A stretch of 64,000 bases of DNA from Siphonodentalium dalli (lineage: Eukaryota > Mollusca > Scaphopoda > Gadilida > Siphonodentaliidae), in NCBI GenBank assembly GCA_032622095.1, contig CP136064.1, positions 175,166,247-175,230,246 on the forward strand, written 5' to 3'. The first letter of the stretch is position 1. Each line of letters begins with the position of its first letter. Below, in pieces: positions 22,949 to 30,978 of this stretch. The notes below the pieces were generated by a model. It saw only the letters and a list, made by a program, of their open reading frames with translations, had not been told where the DNA came from and did not search any database. The position numbers were made by a program, and so were the translations under genes.

Positions 22949-23348
22949 TGTGATCACTCAGATCCAAGAGACACTACCCCCACCAGTGACAGCCCTGCCA
23001 CTACTGCATGGAATATTTAAATGACAACACATGAGTGGGTTATGATCTCAGCTTTAATGAAATTATAAGCTTGTCCTGCAGATAGCCCATACGCATGGAA
23101 AACCAATTAAGCAGAGCCTTCGCTCTGACGAGAAGCCGAAGCAGAGAACGCTGAAGAAATACTGCTGTACAGCGCAGGCATGAGCATGGCCCGACGAGCT
23201 AAGGTTCGATTCGGAGCCGGCGCCCAAGAATTGCTATGAGGCGCCCTAAGCAATAAGCACACACGGCCACCAGGGAGAAGCCCAACGAGTGCGACGCATG
23301 AATGGCAGTAGAGACCACTGGACAGCCCAACTCCCTATGGCTAAGCAC
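22949..23348 (-). repeat. Ngaro split repeat B1
   Basis: Internal copy of the B repeat, adjoining A2 on one side and the coding region on the other. See B2 for the differences. Confidence 0.92.
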
Positions 23349-23581
23349 AGGCCTGGAATATTACACTCAGGCTACAGATCGAGAGCACTCTCAAATAAGC
23401 ATAAGATGACTGCGCAGTCATAAACATACTAAGCTACTATTGATAAGCCACCCATCAAAGTTACCAGACAGGTTATAACGCTATGGCGACACTACCACTA
23501 CCACTATCTGCAGGACCGCCATAGAGTGCGCAGCACTCCCCCAAACCAGGAGCTCCATGCCCAAATACATCAATGAAACAG
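23349..23581. other. Non-coding strip between SGNH ORF and B1
   Basis: Short untranslated part of the Ngaro element; no motif recognised. Confidence 0.5.
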
Positions 23582-24249
23582 TTAAACCACCGGGAAAACC
23601 ATAGTGTCAGATGCCAGGAAGGTCTCCAGGGCGCCCTGGAGACTATTCAGATAGATATCGTTGCCGACGGGGGAGAGATGGATCCAATCTGAACGATACA
23701 TGCCCTTATCAGAAGCGCAAATGTCTGGGTGCTTGATGCCACGACCCCCGTGATGCAAGACGAAGCCCAACATGCGTTGGTTAAAGTCCCGGCGCTGGCG
23801 AGCACCAATACTCGGGCGATGGGCGTTGTGCCAATAGCGGCGCGGGAACACGTGTGACCAAATAAGGGTGCAGTCAGGCAAAGTTTCCTGCACATAAGAA
23901 AGTTCCCGCTTAACACTGGCACGCAATTCACGGTACCCACCGGCTGTGATGTCGTTAGAACCAAGCTGGATGATGATGTGGGTAGGATGCCGAGACTGCG
24001 GACAAGCGGCGAGTTCCCGGTCGAACGTGGCGTGGAAATCGCCCCAGAGCATCCCACGAGTGCCGATCCATCTAACAGAAGCGCCCCGGCTGGACAGCTG
24101 GAGATGTTGGCCAACAGGACGCCGCACAGCACGCTGGTGAGCCCAGTAGACGTGGGACGAACCCAAGACCCAGATAATGGCTACTGAAACGAGACTAAGC
24201 AGATGTTGAGTGGATGTATCGACGACAAACATCAGACCGCCAACGACCC
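23582..24249 (-). CDS. Ngaro SGNH/GDSL-type hydrolase ORF
   Basis: The open frame starts at 24706, but the part before 24249 overlaps the recombinase; MPSNTGVVGG at 24249 is a more likely start (222 codons). SGNH blocks: VLGSSHVYWA (Ser, block I), IIQLGSNDI (GxND, block III) and SDWIHLSPVG (DxxH, block V). SGNH hydrolase-like ORFs at this place are recorded for Ngaro elements; their substrate is unknown. No frameshift or stop in the domain. Confidence 0.85.
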
Positions 24250-25076
24250 CGGTGTTGGATGGCATGGTAAGGGGTGCCCAGATCCGCCAGATAGGTAGCA
24301 CCACCCGAACGAAATGAATGCGGCGTGATATATTGTCGAGAGCCGGACGTACGCAAAGCCTGATGGAGCACGGCCCGAAACTGCGCGACTGTGAGCGGGG
24401 TCTGAGCCTGGTGAGAAAGGAACAGTCCCGACCGGGAGCCGCGAATGGCAAGAAATGTGGTGGCCGCGCGCAGCGGGCAGATATGTGGATCAGTCGGCAG
24501 GCACGGAATGCGAATATGAGCGGGAGGACCACATTGGTTCGTTTTAGAATGCCGGAGCCAAACGTCAATGGCGGAGCCGCACAACGAGACATCGCGAAGA
24601 AATATAGCATGTCCAAAGTCGGCCTTGGACACAGCGGCCAGTTCCCCCACGCGGAACAGTCCAAAAAAGGCCATCGTAAAGGCAGACGTAAACAAAGCGA
24701 CCTCATGTGGCGACGAGCATATGCGAGGAAGCACGCGGAGCAAGGTGCGCAGCAAAGGTATTGTCACTGGAGCAGGACGAGATGATGAAGGCGTCAAGCG
24801 ACGGACCCCGGTCAATAGTTGGCGAATGAGGTAAGTCGAAGTTGGATCTCGCATACCCCGGAGTCGATGCTGCCGACCGATGGCAGCCAGGTAGGTGGAA
24901 ATGGTTGAAGCAGAATGCTGGGAGCGATGAAGCCCCGCGATAAACCCGACGATAGCGTGTTCCGGGAGCGGCCAGGAAACGGCCAAGCGATGCTGGTGTG
25001 CGAAATCGAGATAAGCCCGTATGGCGGTGCGATACGTGCGGTGAGTTTTTGGCGCCCGGGAGGAAGTCAAAAGCAC
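24195..25076 (-). CDS. Ngaro tyrosine recombinase
   Basis: 293 codons, full length. N-terminal SAM-like domain (KTHRTYRTAIRAYLDFAHQH). The catalytic domain has Arg142 in GLFRVGELAAV, His253 and Arg256 in ITPHSFRSGG, His275 in HRGRWRSD and the nucleophile Tyr287 in CRRYIHS. All expected catalytic residues are present. It acts on the circular DNA product of reverse transcription to insert it without a target duplication. The start overlaps the RNase H stop; the 3' end overlaps the SGNH ORF. Confidence 0.92.
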   Translation of the reverse strand: MLLTSSRAPKTHRTYRTAIRAYLDFAHQHRLAVSWPLPEHAIVGFIAGLHRSQHSASTISTYLAAIGRQHRLRGMRDPTSTYLIRQLLTGVRRLTPSSSRPAPVTIPLLRTLLRVLPRICSSPHEVALFTSAFTMAFFGLFRVGELAAVSKADFGHAIFLRDVSLCGSAIDVWLRHSKTNQCGPPAHIRIPCLPTDPHICPLRAATTFLAIRGSRSGLFLSHQAQTPLTVAQFRAVLHQALRTSGSRQYITPHSFRSGGATYLADLGTPYHAIQHRGRWRSDVCRRYIHSTSA

Positions 25077-25663
25077 CTGGGAAATGGTGTTGGCGTTAGG
25101 GCGGCGGACGGCGCCAGTCGACGGAAACGTTTCATCTGGAAACGAGAGAGGCTGTCAGCGAGAGCATTATCACGAGACGCGATCCATGAAGCACGCAAGG
25201 AGATGTTGTGAGACAGGAGCAGCAGGACCAGCTGGCGCAACAGGGCCATGAGCGGCTTGCATTTGGAAGTTTGGTCGTTGATGGCGCGGACCACGGTAAT
25301 GTTATCACAGTGTAAATGGAGGCGATGATTCCGGAGGCGACGCCCCCAGACGCTGATGGCCACTAAGACTGGGAACATCTCGAGGACACCCATATTGCGG
25401 GTCAGGCCCAAAGCATGCCAAGGAAGGGGCCACTTGCCAAAAGCCCAAAGGCCGTTGAAATAAGCGCCAAAGCCGCCGGACTGACCACCACAAGCGTCTG
25501 TGTGGAAATTGATGTCGGTATCATGGAGCCAGGTCGCAGAAGGGAAAAGGTAGATCCCATTGAATGACGTGAAGAACTGTAACCACGTGGCCAAATCGGC
25601 ACGCATGCCAGAATTAATTCGGATTTTGTGATGCGGCTTAGAAAAATCCCTGCAGGGCATCAA
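25067..25663 (-). CDS. Ngaro RNase H domain (frameshifted from RT)
   Basis: 198 codons. RNase H signature: INFHTDACGGQSGGFGAYF (first catalytic Asp), MGVLEMFPVLVAI (Glu), LHLHCDNITVVRAINDQ (Asp) and SRDNALADSLSR (Asp). It normally forms one polypeptide with the upstream RT; here it lies in the next frame. The nominal start Met at 25663 is probably not a real initiator. It overlaps the tyrosine recombinase ORF by about 10 bases. Confidence 0.85.
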   Translation of the reverse strand: MMPCRDFSKPHHKIRINSGMRADLATWLQFFTSFNGIYLFPSATWLHDTDINFHTDACGGQSGGFGAYFNGLWAFGKWPLPWHALGLTRNMGVLEMFPVLVAISVWGRRLRNHRLHLHCDNITVVRAINDQTSKCKPLMALLRQLVLLLLSHNISLRASWIASRDNALADSLSRFQMKRFRRLAPSAALTPTPFPRCF

Positions 25664-26858
25664 TCAGGCGACGACAAAATGGGCGGCCCGGACGAATCGC
25701 CTTGCACGCAAATTGTAATGAGCCAATGAGCGACTGTAGTTCACGGACCGAGATTTTACGGCAGCGCAAAGCCATAGAGATTTTGGACTGAATGGCTGTG
25801 AGCTTCTCAGCAGGGAGACGCACCGCGTTAGCCAACGTATCGAGTTCGAGACCAAGGTAGCAGAGCTTCGAGGTGGGCGAGACCGTTTTTTCATAAGCAA
25901 TAGGTACGCCAAGATCAGAGCAAACGCGATGAAACATGTCAAGACTGTCTGAGGCCTGGGACGTGGCTGGCGGACCACAGAACAGGAAGTCATCGCAGTA
26001 GTGCAAGATGTGTGGGTTGCCGGACCGCTGCTTAACAACCCATTCCAAAAATGTCGAGAATTTTTCAAAAGTTGCGCACGACACGCTGCAGCCGAAAGGT
26101 AAGCATTTGTCGAAATAATACATGTCGTCCAGTTTAAAACCAAGTTGATCGAAATCGCCCGGGTAGATGCGAAGATTACGATAAGCAGCCTCCAAATCCC
26201 CGCGCGCGAGCAAAGTCCCGGCCCCAAGGGACTGGATGGTGGCAACAGCAGCGTCAAAACTGGTATATGTGACAGTAGTGAATTCGCGCGGAATATGATC
26301 ATTGAGCGACTGGCCTGCCGGATAGGAGAGGTGATGGATGAGACGGAATGAGTCAGGTTCATGTTTAGGCACCAGTCCAAGCGGCGACACGCGGAGTGTT
26401 GGAATTGGACGAGCACAGAAAGGACCAGCAATGCGACCAAGGCGAACTTCCTTAAGGATCTTTTCCCGGACGACCTCGGGACGGTCACGAGCAGACTTGA
26501 GGTTCGGAGCGTCAGTTGGCATACGCGGGCCAGTATAATGGAGTGGAAACCCATGAGTAAAACCGAACCGGAGTTCCCGCGCGACTTGGTGGCGAGGGTA
26601 CCTCCCAAGCCACCAACACAAATAGTCTAGATTAACGGCGGAAGGGGCGAGCTGGTAGACGCTGCTGGCGACCGCCGCGGGCTGAGCGGCGAAAGTCTTG
26701 TCCATGGGCAGCGGTTGCGGCATGAGGCTCTGAGCAGATGTTGCAGATGTGTCGAAAACGACAGTTTGGCCAGGAGCAGCGGCCGGCGTTGAATTCAAAA
26801 CAGACGGGACTGGGACGGCCCGGACGCGTGGGAAAATTGTCTGCACGCCCGGAGGCAC
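25638..26858 (-). CDS. Ngaro reverse transcriptase ORF (RT domain)
   Basis: 406 codons. RT motifs in order: SPLGLVPK and FRLIHHLSYP (fingers), LLARGDLEAAYRNLRIYP (catalytic Asp in motif A), LPFGCSVSCATFEKFS (motif B) and the catalytic box YCDDFLF near residue 287, then LCYLGLELDT (motif D/E region). The protein stops directly after LIDALQGFF, just where RNase H should begin. The RNase H part continues in a different frame at 25663. The break falls at a T-run near 25647-25652. This copy's RT-RH is therefore split by one base, or the T-run is miscalled. Confidence 0.9.
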   Translation of the reverse strand: MPPGVQTIFPRVRAVPVPSVLNSTPAAAPGQTVVFDTSATSAQSLMPQPLPMDKTFAAQPAAVASSVYQLAPSAVNLDYLCWWLGRYPRHQVARELRFGFTHGFPLHYTGPRMPTDAPNLKSARDRPEVVREKILKEVRLGRIAGPFCARPIPTLRVSPLGLVPKHEPDSFRLIHHLSYPAGQSLNDHIPREFTTVTYTSFDAAVATIQSLGAGTLLARGDLEAAYRNLRIYPGDFDQLGFKLDDMYYFDKCLPFGCSVSCATFEKFSTFLEWVVKQRSGNPHILHYCDDFLFCGPPATSQASDSLDMFHRVCSDLGVPIAYEKTVSPTSKLCYLGLELDTLANAVRLPAEKLTAIQSKISMALRCRKISVRELQSLIGSLQFACKAIRPGRPFCRRLIDALQGFF

Positions 26859-27393
26859 GAACCGGAGGCGGAGTCGGCTGCGGAGGTTGCCGAACCTGGG
26901 GCGTCATGACCAGCAGCCAAATGTTAGGGTCGATGGTCTCCCAAGGAGTAGCTGTATTACCATCCCACTTCAACCGAAATTGGGTATCGTACACCTGCCA
27001 GGCAGATCCCCCACATTTAGCAGCCGCCCAACGAATGGTGCGCAGGTAACGCAAAAGGGGCTGGGCCGACGATTCAGGGTGAACGTCGAGGTATACCGAA
27101 ATGAAAGTGAGAAAAGCATCGGTCCACGAGTCAACAGACGTTATTGGAGCAGCATGCCCGCTTGGCGCAACACGGATGCGCCCGGAAGCAGAGACAACCA
27201 ACTGATGGGGGTCAACGGTATGAATAGAGGCGGCAGGTTCCTGCAGCTGATCCAAATTGATAAAATCGCCCCGGAAAATTTTGTCGCGAATAGATCGGGA
27301 AACATGAGAGCCATAGCCATCTGCCGCCGTAGGAATCGGCAAGGGGGCGTCCCAATGGGGAGACCAGCGAGGATGGAAAACTAAATAAGGCAT
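26632..27393 (-). CDS. Ngaro Gag-like ORF2 with CCCH-type zinc finger
   Basis: 253 codons. The middle (INLDQLQEPAASIHTVDPHQL onward) resembles capsid-like segments found before the RT of DIRS/Ngaro elements. Near the C-terminus is CFEFNAGRCSWPNCRFRH, a C-x7-C-x4-C-x3-H zinc finger, followed by a second Cys/His cluster CNICSEPH. The tail is basic (RRSARGGRQQRLPARPFRR). It may bind element RNA (inference). It overlaps ORF1 upstream and the RT ORF downstream. Confidence 0.7.
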   Translation of the reverse strand: MPYLVFHPRWSPHWDAPLPIPTAADGYGSHVSRSIRDKIFRGDFINLDQLQEPAASIHTVDPHQLVVSASGRIRVAPSGHAAPITSVDSWTDAFLTFISVYLDVHPESSAQPLLRYLRTIRWAAAKCGGSAWQVYDTQFRLKWDGNTATPWETIDPNIWLLVMTPQVRQPPQPTPPPVRASGRADNFPTRPGRPSPVCFEFNAGRCSWPNCRFRHICNICSEPHAATAAHGQDFRRSARGGRQQRLPARPFRR

Positions 27394-28090
27394 TACCCGG
27401 ATCAGTTCTGTCTCTTGCCGGAGCGTTCGGTCGGTGGATCACTGAAGCCACACGGGAATCCTCGCGGCGGCGGAGAGAAGTGGAGCTGTCATCAGAACTG
27501 CTGCGACGACGGGTCGACAAAGGAGACGCTGACCTGGATCCATAGCGCGGAAACTTGGGGCGCGGAGAACCATCCTGTCGGCGACTAGCCTGGCGATGAG
27601 ACTGACGACTGGGCTGACGACGAGGCTGACGAACAGGATCGCGGCCACGAGAATGGGAAACCCGGCCACGGGAGGCGCGGCGTCCCCGTCCAGAGCCACG
27701 AGCAGGCCTGCCACGCGAATGCTGACCACGGCCGCGCACCCGTGAATCAGCCACAGATGACACACTGGCCGAACCCCGAGAAGAAGGCCCAACACGGTCA
27801 CTGGAAGCAGGACCAGCACGAGACGAGCTGGCAGACGCATCCTGGCGACTGCTACGAGACGAACGGTCGCGGGCCCGACCGCGAGATCCCGTACGAACCA
27901 TAAGAGAAATATGTGATTGCCACCAAACGACAAACACAAACAGGGAAACACGTGCGCTACCCACGAAAATAGGTAACGCCGACGGAACAGGACGCAGACA
28001 GAACGCACAAGGAACAAGATGATAGACGAATAAATGAAGGCTGGCGAAGAAACACGGTGACGGATGGAAACAGATAGGATTTGACGACAC
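27212..28090 (-). CDS. Ngaro ORF1: Arg/Ser-rich Gag-like protein
   Basis: 292 codons. The first 63 residues are hydrophobic and Cys-rich, and may not be translated; an internal Met at 27901 gives a cleaner start (MVRTGSRGRARDRSS). From there it is dominated by RS, SR and RGR repeats, strongly basic and probably nucleic-acid binding. It overlaps the next ORF (27393-26632) in another frame. The last 60 residues lose the Arg/Ser bias, so translation may shift frames near 27400 or the two ORFs may be separate proteins. The role as structural Gag is inferred from position. Confidence 0.65.
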   Translation of the reverse strand: MSSNPICFHPSPCFFASLHLFVYHLVPCAFCLRPVPSALPIFVGSARVSLFVFVVWWQSHISLMVRTGSRGRARDRSSRSSRQDASASSSRAGPASSDRVGPSSRGSASVSSVADSRVRGRGQHSRGRPARGSGRGRRASRGRVSHSRGRDPVRQPRRQPSRQSHRQASRRQDGSPRPKFPRYGSRSASPLSTRRRSSSDDSSTSLRRREDSRVASVIHRPNAPARDRTDPGNALFSFPSSLVSPLGRPLADSYGGRWLWLSCFPIYSRQNFPGRFYQFGSAAGTCRLYSYR

Positions 28091-28096
28091 ACAACC

Positions 28097-28295
28097 GAGC
28101 GCGATGCGTATAATTCAAAAGTGAATTGCTTTCTCAGTTACCGGAAGGAGGCAGCATTCCGGGCGGATGTAAAATGCGGACTTTAAGTTCGGCCGATACG
28201 GAACGGATCGTACCGAAAAACCGGAATGTCTGCCGGATGACAGGATCAAAGAACCACATAAATCACCCCGAACCTTATCGGCCCTGGGTGCATTA
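28097..28295 (-). repeat. Ngaro split repeat A1 (5' end of the element)
   Basis: 199-bp terminal copy preceding the first ORF on the coding strand. Its outer end GTGCATTA meets the host sequence AATTCATATT. Confidence 0.92.
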
Positions 28296-28372
28296 AATTC
28301 ATATTCAAAAATGTCATGTTTCTGAAACAAAGCCATGGGACGAATGCCGCCAGTGGCGGGCTAACCTGCTAG

Positions 28373-29404
28373 TCTACTATATATTTTGAGACTTCCGTAT
28401 ATGTGTATATATATATGTGTGTATGTGGGTACTTTATAGAATCGAAAACGCATGATCGGATCGAGCTCAAACTTCGTATATAAGGGTAAAAACCCACGGG
28501 GATCGTCCACGTCGCATTTTGGACGAGCTCTGAGCACTCATTCTCCACTCCCAATCAATAAAATCACCGCAAACGACACTTCGGGGGTTAAGGCATAAAC
28601 GATCTTTATATCGACCATATTTAGAGTCGTTAACCGACTAACGCTCTTTATTGCCATCGACATTGCTAAACGGTTAACCATGCGTACGAAACTACGGACG
28701 CAAAACACGCAATGCATTTATCTCGATTAAAAAGGCAGAATTAACGTGTTGTGTGATTCTTATGTCTGTCGTTCCTAGGAACGGGGGAAATTTTCAATCA
28801 TACCTCTTTTAGGGACGGGTACTGCGTGTTGTGTGAAAACAAAAAATGCGTGTTGTGTGATTCTTATGTCTGTCGTTCCTAGGAACGGGGGAAATTTTCA
28901 TCGGATCAGTTTTTCCGCCCGATGTACCTTAAATCATACCTCTTTTAGGGACGGGTACTGCGTGTTGTGTGATTCTTATGTCTTCTTCACCTTAATCGGG
29001 TAAAATAAGGTCTAATTGGGTAAAATATTGAAAAACCAAAAATTAAATTCAAAAAATTCAAAAATCCAGTAAATTTAAAATGCACGGGTAAAATCTTGAA
29101 AAACCAAAAATTAAATTAAAAAATTAATAAAAAAAAATAATTAAAAAATCCGGTAAATAAAAATGCACAATTAACTCATGTTATAAACAAAAAATTAATA
29201 TTAACTCATTGAACAAAACAAATTAAATTAAAAAATTAATCAAAAAAATTAATTAAAAAAGTCCGGTAAATTAAAAATGCACAATTAACTCATGTTATAA
29301 ACAAAAAATTAATATTAACTCATTGGAAAAAAAAAAATTAATTAAAAACATTAAAAATTGTCATGTTTCTGACGAACTCTGCCATTGGCGGGCTAACCTG
29401 CTAG
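28373..29404 (+). mobile_element. Helitron unit 11
   Basis: TCTACTATATATTTTGAGAC start; the 3' hairpin has changed to TGCCATTGGCGGGC before TAACCTGCTAG. It contains two or three short direct repeats (TTAGGGACGGGTACTGCG, GTCTGTCGTTCCTAGGAACG) and AT-rich duplicated tracts at 29150-29340. Confidence 0.7.
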
Positions 29405-30545
29405 TCTATACTATATATTTTGAGACTTCCGTATATATATATATATGTATGTGTGTACTTCATAGAATCGAAAACGCGTGTACAGATTGAGCTCAAACTT
29501 CCTATGTAAGTGTAAAATACCACCGACACCGCCGTGGTCGCGTTTTGGAGAAGCTCAGAGCACAATAAACGGCACTGCGGTGGTTAATCAAGTGATAATT
29601 TAATGAGCGTTTGTTTTTGACGCATCGCTATAAAGAGCGTCTGTTTACCATTCAACGTTATTAGCATCTGCAGAGAGATATACGGGAACAATAATTTTGA
29701 GTGGTTTCCTATGCGGGGAGATTTATTGGATGCCATAGTACTCTTACAACATCATTGTTATAGTATGTATGACACTTAGTTCAGGGCTTAGGGGGGGGGG
29801 GGGGGGGGGGTAGTTAGTGTGGATATAGGCATAATGCTTCTCAGAAATCCCGGTTACAAACCAACACTCACAATTTCGTATTTACGCAAACGCAACGTGC
29901 AGAGAGATATACGGGAACAAGTGCTTTCCTATTTTTAGAACGCAACACATGATACCAAACAAAATTACGTCGCGTTGGTGATGGGGTTCACGACAGGATT
30001 AATTGACTGTCCGCTCTTTGCGAGGATGGGGTTCACGACGGGATTAACTTTGTGGGGACTATTGACCATCTCGTAAGGGTGGACAACCTCTGTCAGGGGC
30101 TGCTCAATGGCCACGGGCAGGTTAAAAAAAATCATACCTCTTCTGGGTCTGGGCGTGTATAGACATGAGCGTGTTTTGTTCCTAAGAACGCGGAGCGTGT
30201 TGTGTTCCTAAGAACGCGGATCGGGTAAGTTTTTCCGCCCTAGGTGAGCTCAAACTTCGTATATAAGTGTAAAAACACACGGGGATCGTCGACGTCGCAT
30301 TGTGTGAAACATTCTTATGTCTGTCGTTCCTAGGAACGGGGGAATTTTACATCAGGTCAGTCTTAACCTTCAAACGGGTACCCACAAATTATATATTGTG
30401 ACCCCAACATGACCTTGACCTTGAAAATGATCAATTCAAGGTCAAATCGGGTAAAATATTGAAAAACCCAATATTAACTCATTGAAAAACATAAAACATT
30501 GCCATGTTTTTGACCAAGCACGCCAGTGGCGGGCTAACCTGCTAG
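29405..30545 (+). mobile_element. Helitron unit 12
   Basis: Starts TCTATACTATATATTTTG like unit 10, whose first 250 bp it closely matches; ends CGCCAGTGGCGGGC, TAACCTG, CTAG. It has a 21-22 G homopolymer at about 29790. Its last 92 bp plus the start of unit 13 recur as a perfect inverted copy at 39571-39766. Confidence 0.75.
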
Positions 30546-30978
30546 TCTACTATATATTTTAAGACTTCCATATATATACATGTATATGTGTGTTTGTCCT
30601 TTGTAGACTCGAAAACGGCTCAACCGATTGAGCCCAAACTTGCTACCTAGGGATACTTATTTCCGGAAAGTGTCATGGACGGGTCAAATCATGACCACGA
30701 CCTGACCTTGACTTTAAAAATGGTCAATTCAAGGTCAAATCAGGTAAAACTGGCAGATTTTGACGATATTTGATACCTAGGGATACTTTTGTCCAGGGAG
30801 TGTATTGGAAGGGTCAAATCATGACCCCGACCTGACCTTGACCTTCAAAATGGTCAATTCAAGGTCAAATCAGGTCCAATTTCGCATGCGCCCGTGTCCT
30901 TGCTCATATACGCTCATATAGTCATGTTTCTGACAAAGGCATGGGACGAATCCCGCCAGTGGCGGGCTGATCTGCTAG
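30546..30978 (+). mobile_element. Helitron unit 13 (right end of array)
   Basis: Shortest unit, 433 bp, with two repeats of a GACCTTGACTT...CAATTCAAGGTCAAATCAGG block (about 30690-30870). It ends CCCGCCAGTGGCGGGC, TGATCTG, CTAG, followed by host T and unrelated AT-rich sequence. Confidence 0.75.

Larger units (their letters stand above)
22122..28295 (-). mobile_element. Ngaro-type tyrosine-recombinase retrotransposon (DIRS order)
   Basis: A 6.2-kb minus-strand element distinctly richer in GC than its surroundings. Order on the coding strand: A1 repeat (28295-28097), Gag-like ORFs, RT, RNase H, tyrosine recombinase, SGNH hydrolase, B1 (23348-22949), A2 (22948-22750), a 228-bp spacer, B2 (22521-22122). 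Split direct repeats A1-B1-A2-B2, a tyrosine recombinase in place of an integrase, and an SGNH ORF are known traits of Ngaro elements. A1 and A2 look identical over 199 bp; B1 and B2 differ at 4 of 400 positions by eye. No duplicated target site beyond a shared CATTA. Confidence 0.9.
21081..28372 (+). mobile_element. Helitron unit 10, split by the Ngaro insertion
   Basis: Left part 21081-22121 and right part 28291-28372, with the shared CATTA allotted to either side. Joined, they make a unit of about 1.1 kb starting TCTATACTATATATTTTG and ending in the standard hairpin and CTAG. The retroelement therefore arrived after this unit was in place. Confidence 0.75.
12723..30978 (+). mobile_element. 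Head-to-tail array of 13 Helitron-like units
   Basis: Each unit begins TCTACTATATATTTTGAGAC (or TCTCATATATATTTTGAAG) and ends with a short GC-rich hairpin followed 8-12 nt later by CTAG. The next unit starts at the following base. The whole array is preceded by A (12722) and followed by T (30979). These are the family hallmarks of Helitrons: 5' TC, 3' hairpin plus CTRR, insertion between A and T, tandem copies. No Rep/helicase ORF is present, so all units are non-autonomous. Units vary from about 430 to 2265 bp; termini are conserved while interiors differ. A Ngaro retrotransposon interrupts unit 10. An alternative reading is a satellite derived from a Helitron. Confidence 0.8.

Noticed and set aside
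22117-28295. GC-rich island as possible bacterial contamination or horizontal transfer
   Set aside because: Split repeats, RT, tyrosine recombinase and SGNH ORFs identify a Ngaro retrotransposon; its borders merge precisely with Helitron unit 10.
29788-29811. Long G homopolymer as a functional motif
   Set aside because: Probably simple expansion; length is unreliable in sequencing.
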